Source: Kordiimonadales bacterium (GTDB lineage: Bacteria > Pseudomonadota > Alphaproteobacteria > Sphingomonadales > Kordiimonadaceae). From it: DNA of 64,000 nucleotides. Made by a program: the position numbers and the translations under genes. The DNA is taken from positions 22,077-86,076 of the forward strand of contig NVTU01000008.1 of NCBI GenBank assembly GCA_002401685.1, given 5' to 3'. Positions 1 to 8,519 of the stretch are shown piece by piece (position 1 is the first letter of the stretch; each line of letters opens with the position of its first letter). The notes under the pieces were generated by a model. It did no database searches and was not told the DNA's origin. It worked only from the letters and a program-made list of their open reading frames with translations.

Positions 1-294
1 TTTGATGCCGCAGCTTTCCCAGAGGCGACTTTCCAAAGCACGGTCATTCGCCTAACAGGCGACACAACAGCCGTGATAGAGGGGATGCTTAATATTAAAG
101 GTGTGAAAAAGCCTGTAACCATTGAAGCAACATTCATTGGCAGCGGCGTAAACCCGCTGAACGGATTGCAAACTATTGGGTTTAGCGGGAAAGGTAGCTT
201 CAAACGATCAGACTTTGGCCTGAACGAATGGCTACCGTTTGTTGGGGATGATATAGCGCTGATAATAGAGGCGGAATTCACCCGCCTCAAATAA
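1..294 (+). CDS. YceI family protein (3' part)
   Basis: Frame 1 is open from the window edge to the TAA at 292-294, so the N-terminus lies outside the window. The visible 97 residues match the C-terminal half of the YceI lipocalin-like fold: FDAAAFPEATFQSTVI, then a GMLNIKGVKKPVTIEATF strand pair, GFSGKGSFKRSDFGLN, and a final VGDDIALIIEAEF strand. YceI proteins are usually secreted and bind isoprenoid or amphiphilic lipids; here the signal peptide cannot be seen. The gene is followed by a short intergenic stretch and faces the TerB-like gene. Confidence 0.85.
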   Translation, partial: FDAAAFPEATFQSTVIRLTGDTTAVIEGMLNIKGVKKPVTIEATFIGSGVNPLNGLQTIGFSGKGSFKRSDFGLNEWLPFVGDDIALIIEAEFTRLK

Positions 295-346
295 TTAACT
301 GCCTAATCAAAAATATTTAGGCACACTAAGCATTTGATACTTAGTG

Positions 347-757
347 TTAAAACCGTTTTTGGCGGCTAGCAATACCGCGTTCAATTGCTGCGGCTGTTAG
401 CCGATCGATATTAAAATGGTGGCGGATCATTTCCAGAAGGCGCAATTCTTCTTGGCTTAAATTACCATCTGATGCAGCCACTTCGCACGCGAGCGCATAA
501 ACAAGGTCAAGATGTGTTTCAGGTACAGCTTCGTGAACAAGACCAAGAACGGCATCAAGCCCTTCTTCACTTTGAAGAAGGTCGATGCAGCTTTCGGTAT
601 CAGCGCGGAGTTTTTCAACGTTATAGTCCTGAAAGGCAGGAAGATACCCGACAAGACCTGTCATGCGGGTTAACTCGCTGTCCGTCATTTTATTATCCGA
701 AGCCGCAACTGTGACCATGGTGTAAACGAGGGCGGTTTCTGGGCTGACTGTAGACAT
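347..757 (-). CDS. TerB-like (tellurite-resistance TerB domain) protein
   Basis: A 136-residue, mainly helical acidic protein. Two repeat-like halves, each with an AASD.K/N...E element (VAASDNKMTDSEL and VAASDGNLSQEEL), are the hallmark of the TerB/DjlA-type metal-binding helical domain. I take the ATG at 757 as start because AAAGGAGAG lies about five bases upstream; an in-frame ATG at 778 is possible but has no such site. There is no signal peptide, so it is probably cytosolic. Family function is poorly defined (envelope or metal stress), and no ter cluster accompanies it, so a role in tellurite resistance should not be assumed. Confidence 0.75.
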   Translation of the reverse strand: MSTVSPETALVYTMVTVAASDNKMTDSELTRMTGLVGYLPAFQDYNVEKLRADTESCIDLLQSEEGLDAVLGLVHEAVPETHLDLVYALACEVAASDGNLSQEELRLLEMIRHHFNIDRLTAAAIERGIASRQKRF

Positions 758-816
758 ATAACTCTCCTTTGTCCGCAAACTATAATGCGAACTCCAGCTT
801 CACAAGGGAAATAAAC

Positions 817-838
817 ATCCCTTCTCTGAGGAAGGGAT
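817..838 (-). terminator. Hairpin downstream of the helicase gene
   Basis: ATCCCTTC at 817-824 and GAAGGGAT at 831-838 form a perfect 8-bp stem with a 6-base loop. On the minus strand the hairpin is followed by a moderately T-rich run, and it lies 45 bases past the stop of the leftward helicase gene. Confidence 0.5.
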
Positions 839-882
839 TCTTTAGCGGAATAACCTCTGAAGTTTGGGTTGTTTCTTGCCTT

Positions 883-3714
883 TTATGCTGGCTGCAGGGG
901 CAAAAATTCACGAACAATTTGTACGGCTTCACTCAGCCCTACTCGCTGCCTCTCAACACCTTCTGGCAGTGCCTCAAGAAGTCGTGTTGGGGTCTGGCCA
1001 TCGAGTATCACAAACACACCCCTATCATCGGTGCGCCTGATCAGTCTTCCGTATGCTTGTGAGAGTTTCAAACGTGCGAGCATTTCGTCATACTGCCTGC
1101 CACCAAAGGCCGCGCGGCGGGCACGGTGCAGCAGGTTAGGCCTAGGCCACGGCACCCGGTCAAAAACAATCAGCCGCAGGCTATCACCCGGCACATCAAC
1201 GCCGTCGCGTACAGCGTCTGTTCCCAGCAAGCAGGCATCTCTGTCATCCCGGAATATATCCACAAGTGTCGCGGTATCAACCGGGTCAACATGCTGGCCG
1301 TAAAACGGAATACCCTCTTCTTCCATCGCGCCAGCGATATGAGAATAAGTCATCCGCAAGCGACTAATCGCCGTGAACAGCCCAAGCGCGCCGCCGCCAG
1401 ACGCTAAAAACAAGGCCCGGTACGCGCTTGCCACTTGCTGCGGGTCGTTTTTGTTCACATCGCCCACGACAATAATTTTCGTTTGTTTGTCGTAGTCAAA
1501 GGGCGACGCCACATAAAGACGTTTAGGCGGCACCAGCAAATGCTGTGCACCGGTGCGCATATCGGCGCTCGCCCAGTTTTCTTCACCATCTGATTTATCC
1601 CTGAGCGTGGCCGAGGTAATGAGCACACCGTGCGCATTTTCCAGCACCACACTGGCAAAAGGCTTGGTTGGATCAACAAAATGGCGGCAATAGGCAATAT
1701 CTCGCTCGCGGCCATCAATGCGGTCAACGGCCAGCCAATCGACAAAATCGTCCGGTACAGAGCCGCCGAGACCTTCGGTGATTGCAGCCCATGTGGTTAC
1801 AGTGTCCGCCCGCATTCGAAGCGACCGGGCGCTTGCCTCGAGCCTGCCACGCGAACTGCTATCAAGGACATCCGCATCTTCATCAAGGCGCTGTATCAGC
1901 AAAGTCGCTAGCCCCGTCATTGGCCGCGCCAAGTTTGCAAGACCGGTGAAAAGCGCCTGCGCAGCATCAACCAAACCTTCGATCGGGTCTGCGATACTGG
2001 CCTCAAGCGAATGCGGACCCCTTGCATCTGACCGCGCCATTACTTGTGCCCGCAAAAGCATTAAAAATGTTTCAAAGCGAGTGATCGGCGCTGCGCCTGT
2101 AACTCGGCCGAGCCAATTGTCTGAGGGCAGCAGGCGTGCGGCTTCTAAAATATCATCAAGCAATTCTTTGGCGTCGTCATCATCTGTGATGAGCTCTTCA
2201 ACACGGTTCTTCAGTCCCCGCGCCCTGGTATTACCACCGTTTTCTTTACCCCGCAGCCAGCGTCTCAAATCCGCGCCCTCTAGGCCCGATAGGTGCACAC
2301 TAAAGGCGCTGTCAGCGGCTTCAAAAACATGGTGCCCTTCATCAAAAACTATCCGTTTCGGCAAATCCGGGTCCCCGGCCCGGCTTGCCGCTTGCGCCAC
2401 TACCAGCGCATGGTTTGCCACCACCAAATCTGCATGCTTTGATTTCCGTACGCTTTTCTCGATGAAACAGCGCCTGAAGTGCGAGCAGGCTGAATAGAGG
2501 CATTCACCGCGCCTGTCCGTTAAGCCCGCAATCCGGCCACGGCCGAAGTGGGCGCCAAGCCAGCTAGGGAAATCGCCGCCGATCATGTCGCCGTCTCGGC
2601 TATAGCGCGCCCAGCGGGCCACCAGCCCGATCAGTATTTTATCGCGGTCCATACCGTCTGCGGGGTTTGAGCGCCCCATAACAGCGCGTGTTGCTTCTTC
2701 AAGGTTAAGCAGGCAGGCGTAATTTTCGCGGCCTTTGCGAATAACAGCGCGTTTGGCTTTGATGCGCGGATCAGGATACAGTTTGGATAGTTCCTGATCC
2801 AGCTGGCGCTGAAGGTTCTTAGTAAATGTCGAAAGCCAAACCGGGCCATCGTTTTTCTCGGCCCAAAGGCTGGCGGGGGCAATGTAACCCAGCGTTTTCC
2901 CGGTACCTGTACCCGCTTCCAAGAGCTGTATATTTGGCCCTTCGGCCATTTCGCGTGGTTTGAAAACATGAGTAGCGGCCGCGGCGTAGCGCTCCTGCCC
3001 CTCACGCTTCTCGGATTTTTCACCTAACAGTTTCGAGAGCCGTGCCTGGCTCTCTTCGCCTAACACTGCATCATCACCAGGCGGCGGCGGCGGTGCACCA
3101 TCTTCCCATTCTGGCAGCGCCATCCAAACGTTGAGGCCATCTTCCCGGCTGTGATCCGCATATGTCTCAATAGCACCGATTACCAGCGGCCCCCACGACC
3201 AGCCAGCCTTTGCCATCATCATCGCGACGCGGCTGCCGCCTGCTCGGTACCGGTAGGTTTCAGAACCTGCATCGGCTAACAACCTTTCGGCCACCTGGTG
3301 CAAAACCAAGCATTCATCTTCTGAAGAGTTGATGGTTGTGTCCAACCTCAGCGCCGACAAAAGTCCCGATATCGTCGGCAAACAGTACCGCGCAGGCCGA
3401 ATGAACGCATAAAGTTCAAGCAGATCATACGCCCGAATTTGCGGCACACCCAAGCGCTGGGCCGTCGTAACGCGGTTCACAACGATATGAGGGTTGCGGG
3501 TTATGCGATCGCACGCGGCATCAAGGGATAGCTCCTCAATCTCACCGTCAGCGCTAAAAATCATTGCTGACCGAATGCCGACAACAGCTGTAGGCAAAGA
3601 CCGAAGGCTCGTGCCTCGGCGTTCTGCGTCTACAACCAGATCTGCTATTTGTTCTGTCGGCCGATAGTCTTCCATCGGCGCAGCATAGGGGCGAGCAACG
3701 GCAAAAAAAAGCAC
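883..3714 (-). CDS. ATP-dependent DNA helicase, DinG/XPD-like superfamily 2
   Basis: A 943-residue protein. About 200 N-terminal residues look like a degenerate exonuclease-type domain (RAYDLLELYAF, PTISGLLSALRL), a tentative reading. The helicase core follows: Walker A AGTGTGKT near residues 267-274, a cysteine cluster (C.Y.AC...RRC) typical of the Fe-S domain of DinG/XPD enzymes, a DEGH motif II, and the C-terminal motifs GTDAVRDGVDVPG and YGRLIRR. These enzymes unwind DNA, including D-loops and R-loops, in repair and recombination. The start is a GTG at 3714; an ATG 13 codons later is an alternative. It is divergent from the LysRS gene. The DinG assignment is by motif; YoaA-like is the alternative. 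Confidence 0.85.
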   Translation of the reverse strand: MLFFAVARPYAAPMEDYRPTEQIADLVVDAERRGTSLRSLPTAVVGIRSAMIFSADGEIEELSLDAACDRITRNPHIVVNRVTTAQRLGVPQIRAYDLLELYAFIRPARYCLPTISGLLSALRLDTTINSSEDECLVLHQVAERLLADAGSETYRYRAGGSRVAMMMAKAGWSWGPLVIGAIETYADHSREDGLNVWMALPEWEDGAPPPPPGDDAVLGEESQARLSKLLGEKSEKREGQERYAAAATHVFKPREMAEGPNIQLLEAGTGTGKTLGYIAPASLWAEKNDGPVWLSTFTKNLQRQLDQELSKLYPDPRIKAKRAVIRKGRENYACLLNLEEATRAVMGRSNPADGMDRDKILIGLVARWARYSRDGDMIGGDFPSWLGAHFGRGRIAGLTDRRGECLYSACSHFRRCFIEKSVRKSKHADLVVANHALVVAQAASRAGDPDLPKRIVFDEGHHVFEAADSAFSVHLSGLEGADLRRWLRGKENGGNTRARGLKNRVEELITDDDDAKELLDDILEAARLLPSDNWLGRVTGAAPITRFETFLMLLRAQVMARSDARGPHSLEASIADPIEGLVDAAQALFTGLANLARPMTGLATLLIQRLDEDADVLDSSSRGRLEASARSLRMRADTVTTWAAITEGLGGSVPDDFVDWLAVDRIDGRERDIAYCRHFVDPTKPFASVVLENAHGVLITSATLRDKSDGEENWASADMRTGAQHLLVPPKRLYVASPFDYDKQTKIIVVGDVNKNDPQQVASAYRALFLASGGGALGLFTAISRLRMTYSHIAGAMEEEGIPFYGQHVDPVDTATLVDIFRDDRDACLLGTDAVRDGVDVPGDSLRLIVFDRVPWPRPNLLHRARRAAFGGRQYDEMLARLKLSQAYGRLIRRTDDRGVFVILDGQTPTRLLEALPEGVERQRVGLSEAVQIVREFLPLQPA

Positions 3715-3770
3715 CGATTGATGCCAAATTTCAGTTGCTGCAGGAAACTGTTCAAAAATAGGTGTTTAAC

Positions 3771-3799
3771 TTGACGGAAGGCCTTAGAATACATAGTGT
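3771..3799 (+). promoter_or_regulatory. Likely sigma-70 promoter of lysK
   Basis: TTGACG at 3771-3776, a 17-base spacer, and TAGTGT at 3794-3799, about 37 bases before the chosen LysRS start in the divergent region with the helicase gene. Confidence 0.45.
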
Positions 3800-3835
3800 C
3801 CGGCGGCTTTTAACCTTTTTTTCGTGGTGACTTTT

Positions 3836-5407
3836 ATGACTGTAGATATCGATCTCGCACTTTCCTCTGGCGCATGGCCGTTCAAAGAAGCTGCAAAATT
3901 GGTCAAACGGTTCAAACGTAATCCGCCAGAAAAAGGTTATGTGTTGTTCCAAACAGGGTATGGCCCATCAGGTTTGCCGCACCTTGGTACGTTTGGCGAG
4001 GTCGCGCGGACCAGTATGGTTATTCGCGCCTTTCAGGAAATTTCTGACATTCCAACCAAGCTCATCTGTTTTTCAGATGATATGGATGGGCTTCGCAAAG
4101 TACCGCCGAATGTGCCGAACCAGGAACTGCTGACGGCAGCGCTCGGCAAGCCGCTGACTGATGTGCCCGATCCGTTCGGAACGCACGATAGTTTTGGTGC
4201 CCACAATAATGCGCGGCTACAAGCGTTTCTTGACCAGTTTGGCTTTGACTATGAGTTTCTATCATCAACCGAATGCTACCGCTCAGGCCGATTTGACGCG
4301 ACGCTGTTGAAGATTTGCCAGCGCTACGACAAAGTTATCAATGTTATTCTACCAACGCTTGGTGAAGAGCGCCGCAAAACATACAGCCCGTTTTTGCCGC
4401 TATGCCCAGACACAGGCAAAGTATTGCAAGTACCTGTGCATATTATCGACGCGGAAAAAGGCCTTATTTCGTACGAAACCGAGCAGGGCCGCAAAATTGA
4501 AACGTCTGTCACCGGCGGCAATGTAAAATGCCAATGGAAAGTGGATTGGGCCATGCGCTGGGATGCGCTGGATGTTGATTACGAGATGGCCGGCAAGGAT
4601 CTGGACGAAAGCGTGAAGCTTTCTTCGATTATTCGGCGCGTGCTAGGCGGCCAACCCCCTGAAGCGCTTAGTTATGAGATGTTCCTTGATGACCAAGGGC
4701 ATAAAATCTCAAAGTCCAAGGGTAACGGCATTTCAATTGAAGAATGGCTGGCGTATGCCAGCCCTGAAAGCCTATCGCTTTATATGTATCAAAGCCCACG
4801 CAAAGCTAAGCGCCTGCATTTTGATGTCATCCCAAAAGCAGTGGACGAATATTATACCTTCCTTGGGAAATATCAGGAGCAAGAGCAAGGCGACCGGTAC
4901 AAAAACCCGGTATGGCACATACACGGCGGAAAAGTTGGGCAGGACGAAATACCGATCAGTTTTGCGTTGTTGCTTAATCTGGTATCTGCTGCCAATGCAG
5001 AAGACAAAGCGACCTTGTGGGGCTTTGTTGCAAAATATGCTGAAGGCGCCAACGCTGAGAAATTCCCTGCACTCGACAACCTGATGGATTATGCGCTCAA
5101 GTATTTTGAAGACTTTGTAAAACCAAACAAGTCTTTCAGGCCAGCAACAGATCAGGAGACTATTGCTTTCAAAAGTTTGCTAAAACGACTTTCTACTTTT
5201 GATGCAACCGAAAATGATGCCAACGTGATTATGACGGAAGTCTACTCAGCAGGCAAAGATGCGGAGTTTGAAAACCTGCGTGATTGGTTCAAAGCCTGCT
5301 ACGAAGTACTGTTGGGGCAAAGCCAGGGCCCAAGAATGGGCGGTTTCATTGCCCTTTACGGCATTGAAGAGACCAAGCTACTCATCGAAAATGCCTTAAA
5401 TGGTTAA
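3836..5407 (+). CDS. lysK: Lysyl-tRNA synthetase, class I
   Basis: A 523-residue class I LysRS, which charges tRNA-Lys with lysine. The HIGH-type signature is PSGLPHLGTFGE, with HLGT near residues 49-52, and the KMSKS-type loop is KISKSKGNGIS. Class I LysRS is typical of archaea and many alphaproteobacteria, unlike the class II enzyme of most bacteria. A GTG at 3824 would add four codons, but GGTGA sits five bases before the ATG at 3836, so I choose the latter. The gene stands alone, divergent from the helicase, and a long imperfect hairpin follows its stop. The alternative symbol lysS is also used for this family. Confidence 0.95.
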   Translation: MTVDIDLALSSGAWPFKEAAKLVKRFKRNPPEKGYVLFQTGYGPSGLPHLGTFGEVARTSMVIRAFQEISDIPTKLICFSDDMDGLRKVPPNVPNQELLTAALGKPLTDVPDPFGTHDSFGAHNNARLQAFLDQFGFDYEFLSSTECYRSGRFDATLLKICQRYDKVINVILPTLGEERRKTYSPFLPLCPDTGKVLQVPVHIIDAEKGLISYETEQGRKIETSVTGGNVKCQWKVDWAMRWDALDVDYEMAGKDLDESVKLSSIIRRVLGGQPPEALSYEMFLDDQGHKISKSKGNGISIEEWLAYASPESLSLYMYQSPRKAKRLHFDVIPKAVDEYYTFLGKYQEQEQGDRYKNPVWHIHGGKVGQDEIPISFALLLNLVSAANAEDKATLWGFVAKYAEGANAEKFPALDNLMDYALKYFEDFVKPNKSFRPATDQETIAFKSLLKRLSTFDATENDANVIMTEVYSAGKDAEFENLRDWFKACYEVLLGQSQGPRMGGFIALYGIEETKLLIENALNG

Positions 5408-5430
5408 CTAGATAATCAAAAGCGGCCTTG

Positions 5431-5471
5431 ACCATCACGGGTTTCAACTAAAATTTGAACCCGTTGATGGT
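5431..5471 (+). terminator. Long imperfect hairpin after lysK
   Basis: Arms at 5431-5447 and 5455-5471 pair over about 16 bp with two single-base bulges (ACCATCA-CGGG-TTTCAA against TTGAACCCGTTGATGGT). It starts 24 bases after the lysK stop. The downstream run is only modestly T-rich, so it is a terminator or mRNA 3'-end structure with moderate support. Confidence 0.5.
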
Positions 5472-5647
5472 TCTACGTTTATTTACAGTTAGTTACAGAT
5501 ATAATTTAACGTCAATTTCCTGCATCGGAAGATTATACTGGAGTCTTCATCAATGGAAGACCCCGTCGAAATGTAAGATAATGCGTTGTTTTAACAAACG
5601 AAATTTAACTTTTGGGGTTTAGGCTAGCGTCCTGTCTGTTGCTATGT

Positions 5648-5687
5648 GTGACGGAATTTAATTAATGCACTAATCAAATTCCGTCAC
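5648..5687. repeat. Perfect 12-bp inverted repeat with 16-bp spacer
   Basis: GTGACGGAATTT at 5648-5659 is matched by AAATTCCGTCAC at 5676-5687. The arms are perfect complements and the spacer is AT-rich. It lies between two converging transcription units with no T-run on either side, so its role is open: protein-binding site, RNA structure or element remnant. Confidence 0.6.
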
Positions 5688-5774
5688 TTTTGATAGATTC
5701 TATGCCGATAGCAAGAAAATAGTTTATAAGCAGTATGTTACGACACAATCCTGAGCTTATTATCATTCAATTTT

Positions 5775-5978
5775 TTAGGTGTCGCCCACTTCAGCCTCAA
5801 AAATGTCTTCGATCTGACTTGAGAAGACAGCCGCGAATTTAAACGCCAACGGCAAACTTGGATCATATTTCTGCCGTTCGATCGAATTAATCGTCTGGCG
5901 CGACACCCCAAGGCGGTCGGCCAATTCCTGTTGGCTCCAGTCGCGTTCAGCCCTTAGAACTTTCAGGCGGTTCTTCAT
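5775..5978 (-). CDS. Small XRE-family (Cro/CI-type) transcriptional regulator
   Basis: A 67-residue single-domain regulator. The helix-turn-helix is SQQELADRLGVSRQTINSIERQKYDPSLPLAFKFAAVF, a typical YozG-like small XRE protein; the C-terminus IEDIFEAE is the usual end of that family. Its ATG overlaps the stop of the upstream membrane-protein gene by four bases, so the two are translationally coupled. Small XRE proteins paired with small multi-span membrane proteins are a common unit. It may autoregulate the operon through repeats near 7732-7761 (inference). Confidence 0.9.
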   Translation of the reverse strand: MKNRLKVLRAERDWSQQELADRLGVSRQTINSIERQKYDPSLPLAFKFAAVFSSQIEDIFEAEVGDT

Positions 5979-6355
5979 TTATATTTCCTCGTCACGTACA
6001 CAAGTGCCGCGCCCCATGTCCCAATAAGGGCCGGGAAAATGAAGATTGCCTGCAAGGGCGGAAAACCTACACCTTCTGCGAAGCCGTATGTAAATGTGGC
6101 CAGCCCAACAAGTAAAAAGGATATCAATACGGCCTGGCCTTGTATTTTCTTTTGCAGCTCGTCCATGGTCTCTACGAAAGTGAAAACGACCTTGAGTGCC
6201 AACAACACAGGCAACATTGGAACAAGCACGACCAATATGGTTACCCACTGCGGCAAACTGACGAACTTCATAACTAAAATCGAAGAGACGAGTGTTACAC
6301 TATAGAGCACCATAGCCAGAGCAAAATCGCGCGAATATTTTTTTGCCGCAGTCAT
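5975..6355 (-). CDS. Four-span membrane protein paired with the XRE regulator
   Basis: A 126-residue protein with about four hydrophobic segments, a charged ETMDELQKKIQGQA loop between the second and third, and a conserved TYGFAEGVGFP stretch, ending RKYK. It is clearly paralogous to the next gene upstream in the operon (128 residues), with the same DELQKKI, LVGxxTFTYGF and RKYK elements. I recognise no characterised family. The four-base overlap with the XRE gene suggests a functional pair. AAAGGACGG stands upstream of its ATG. Confidence 0.8.
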   Translation of the reverse strand: MTAAKKYSRDFALAMVLYSVTLVSSILVMKFVSLPQWVTILVVLVPMLPVLLALKVVFTFVETMDELQKKIQGQAVLISFLLVGLATFTYGFAEGVGFPPLQAIFIFPALIGTWGAALVYVTRKYK

Positions 6356-6437
6356 CGCAACCGTCCTTTGTTTGATACCGGACGCTTGCCCCTGTTAGTT
6401 TCTGCCGTACTCTGGCCAATATGTTTCAATCCGATTT

Positions 6438-6824
6438 TCATTTGTATTTTCTCGAAACAAAAGCCAGAGCCAATCCCTGGAAACCAATCAGCGCAGGCAA
6501 AATCCAAATCGATGGCAGGTGCGGAAAGCCCGCGCCCTCCAAAAACCCGTACGTGAATGTGCCAAAACCCACCAATAAAAACGATATGATAACCGACTCT
6601 GACATGATTTTTTTCTGTAGCTCATCGACGCTTTTATAGAAGACAAGAGCAACCTTAAGCGCAAGAAGCGCGGGCAAGACAGGCAGAATGGCCAACAGCA
6701 CAATGATCCAGGAGGCTAAGCCCTCATTAGCGCCAATGAAGTAATTCACGCCGAAAAGGACTACGGCGTATAAGCCAAGGGCTAAAAACAGATCTCGCTG
6801 GTATGTTTTTGCGGCACTATTCAT
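6438..6824 (-). CDS. Four-span membrane protein, paralogue of the next gene
   Basis: A 128-residue inner-membrane protein with about four transmembrane segments. The conserved loop is KSVDELQKKIMSES, followed by FLLVGFGTFTYGFLEGAGFP, and the tail is RKYK. Overall similarity and identical layout to the neighbouring 126-residue protein show a tandem gene duplication. Only two bases separate it from the stop of the upstream hydrolase gene, so it belongs to the same mRNA. Function unknown; the pair could form a heteromeric membrane complex (inference). Confidence 0.8.
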   Translation of the reverse strand: MNSAAKTYQRDLFLALGLYAVVLFGVNYFIGANEGLASWIIVLLAILPVLPALLALKVALVFYKSVDELQKKIMSESVIISFLLVGFGTFTYGFLEGAGFPHLPSIWILPALIGFQGLALAFVSRKYK

Positions 6825-6826
6825 CG

Positions 6827-7699
6827 TTACATTCCTTCTTTCACAGCAGCAGCAAGAGCTTTGGAAAAAGCCTCCGGCTGATCAATCATGATGAAATGGA
6901 AACTATTGTCTATAATCTCAATACGACCATTTTGTAGGCCGACGTACTGTGTTTCGTAAAGAGCTTTGTTCTTTTCCCGGCCAAATGGCATTTGCTTGTC
7001 GTAGGCCGCGAGCACTGTAACCTGTGCTGTGATGCTCTTTAGGTTGCTTCGGTAATCTGTGCCAAGCGCTTCAGCGAAAGCAGTAGCCACTGTTGCCTGA
7101 TCTGAGGCAGCACCCCATTCGAGAACCGTTGGCAGGAAACTGACAGTTTTCGACTGGACACCAACGCCCTGTTTTTGTTGCTCTAAATACATTTCTCGTG
7201 GCATTTTCTTCATTTGCGCCGCAAAATACTGGGCACGTTGCCCCGCCTGTTCAGGCGAAACACCAGGCATCATAAGGCCAGCAAGAAACGGTAGGCTATC
7301 AACAACAAGCACATTCCGCACAAGATCCGGCGCTTCATTCGCGATCATCAATGACATCAAGCCGCCAATCGAATGACCAACAAGTGTGACATCAGCTACT
7401 TTCGCGGTTCTTAGAGAACTGATGATTTCATTGACCGTGGCTTGGAAGAACGCCTCCGAGCCTTCCCTGGCGGGTTCGCCAGCAAAGCCAGACGCCGTTA
7501 CAACGAACACGTCGTTACTGACAGAATATTGTTTAGCCCAACTTTCCCACAAATCGCCGTGAGAGGCCAAGCCAGGAATAAAGACAATCGCGTGTGTTCC
7601 TGCTTTGCCGCTCCGTTCAATTGTAGAGGCTTCAGCGCCGATGCTTAGAAGCACAGGCAATAAAGCGAAGATTAGTGATTTCAAAATGATGCGTCTCAT
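6827..7699 (-). CDS. Secreted alpha/beta hydrolase
   Basis: A 290-residue alpha/beta-hydrolase. An N-terminal signal peptide (MRRIILKSLIFALLPVLLS then IGAEAS) is followed by the oxyanion strand HAIVFIPGLASHGDLWESW, the nucleophile elbow GHSIGGLMS, and a late His in NSFHFIMIDQPEAF. I use the ATG at 7699 because GAGG lies six bases upstream and the signal peptide then begins correctly; a start at 7729 adds ten residues. The substrate cannot be named; esterase, lipase or peptidase are possible. It is the first gene of the hydrolase / membrane pair / XRE operon, so the regulator likely controls it. Confidence 0.85.
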   Translation of the reverse strand: MRRIILKSLIFALLPVLLSIGAEASTIERSGKAGTHAIVFIPGLASHGDLWESWAKQYSVSNDVFVVTASGFAGEPAREGSEAFFQATVNEIISSLRTAKVADVTLVGHSIGGLMSLMIANEAPDLVRNVLVVDSLPFLAGLMMPGVSPEQAGQRAQYFAAQMKKMPREMYLEQQKQGVGVQSKTVSFLPTVLEWGAASDQATVATAFAEALGTDYRSNLKSITAQVTVLAAYDKQMPFGREKNKALYETQYVGLQNGRIEIIDNSFHFIMIDQPEAFSKALAAAVKEGM

Positions 7700-7731
7700 G
7701 GGGACCTCTATGTCGTTAGTGTTTTCCATTA

Positions 7732-7774
7732 TGTACAGTTTCCTTTACATATTAACTTACACAACGGATGTCAA
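7732..7774 (-). promoter_or_regulatory. Promoter of the hydrolase-XRE operon with three 12-bp-spaced repeats
   Basis: On the minus strand a perfect -35 TTGACA (7774-7769), a 17-base spacer and -10 TATGTA (7751-7746). Three direct TGTA repeats begin at 7761, 7749 and 7737, each exactly 12 bases apart, covering the -10 and the presumed start. This layout suits repression by a small helix-turn-helix protein; the operon's own XRE regulator is the natural candidate. Confidence 0.55.
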
Positions 7775-7800
7775 GGGTCCTTGATACCAGTTCGCTGAAG

Positions 7801-7838
7801 TAATAATAAAAAAGGCCCTACCGTCACGGTAGAGCCTT
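7801..7838 (-). terminator. Rho-independent terminator of grpE
   Basis: Arms 7812-7823 and 7827-7838 form a 12-bp stem with one mismatch and a 3-base loop. On the minus strand it is followed by a run of Ts. It lies 35 bases past the grpE stop. Confidence 0.8.
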
Positions 7839-7872
7839 CTCAAATCGTTTTAAAAAGAGGAGCTTTGCCTCG

Positions 7873-8460
7873 CTAGGCTTTAGTATCCACTTTCTTTGCT
7901 TCGCCTTTTGCCACACCAACCATCGCCGGACGCAACAATCGTGATTTAATAGTAAAACCAGGAGCAACAACTTGCATAACGCTGCCAGGGGCATAGTCTT
8001 CACTTGGCGCCTCAAACATCGCTTGGTGCACCTTATGATCAAATTTCTCGCCAACCTCAGGCTCGATCTTCTTAATGCCGTGACGTTCCATCGTATTAAG
8101 CAGCTCGCGCTCAGTCATCGCAACACCCTCGGTAAAGGCTTTCATATCTTCCGTTACTTCTTCGGGCTGACTATCAAGCGCGCGGCGCATGTTATCGCCA
8201 ACGTTCAACATATCACGAGCAAATGCTGTAACCGCATAAGCGCTAGCATCAGTTTTATCTTTTTCAGCCCGACGGCGCACATTCTGGGTTTCCGCAACCG
8301 CGCGTAGCAGCCGGTCCTTCAAAACAGTAACTTCTGACTGAAGGCCTGAGATGATTTCGTCGGCTGAGGGCTCTTGCGTTTCTTCAACAATTTCCGCCGC
8401 ATCAATTTCTTCTTGGGTCAAGCCGCCGTCAGCATCTTCATTTTGGTTTTCGTCAGTCAT
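7873..8460 (-). CDS. grpE: Nucleotide exchange factor GrpE
   Basis: A 195-residue GrpE, the ADP-release factor of DnaK. The acidic N-terminus is followed by the long coiled-coil helix (LQSEVTVLKDRLLRAVAETQNVRRRAEKD) and the C-terminal beta domain with the family signature (VMQVVAPGFTIKSRLLRPAMVGVAKG). It sits 59 bases downstream of hrcA on the same strand, the usual heat-shock pair, and ends at a good terminator. Its partners dnaK and dnaJ are at 35-39 kb. Confidence 0.97.
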   Translation of the reverse strand: MTDENQNEDADGGLTQEEIDAAEIVEETQEPSADEIISGLQSEVTVLKDRLLRAVAETQNVRRRAEKDKTDASAYAVTAFARDMLNVGDNMRRALDSQPEEVTEDMKAFTEGVAMTERELLNTMERHGIKKIEPEVGEKFDHKVHQAMFEAPSEDYAPGSVMQVVAPGFTIKSRLLRPAMVGVAKGEAKKVDTKA

Positions 8461-8519
8461 TACAAGTCCGTATACTCTTGCAGAGCGGCTAGATGGCCGT
8501 GGCCCTGCTGGGTTTCTTT

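Larger units (their letters stand above)
5408..5774. other. Intergenic region with two inverted repeats, no gene seen
   Basis: This 367-base, AT-rich gap lies between lysK and the end of the leftward XRE operon, so both flanking genes read into it. It holds the hairpin at 5431-5471 and the long-arm repeat at 5648-5687. I find no convincing reading frame with a ribosome binding site and no tRNA. Confidence 0.6.

Noticed and set aside
1718..2497. 259-codon plus-strand frame
   Set aside because: It is a Ser/Arg-rich shadow antisense to the helicase gene, without ribosome site or known motif.
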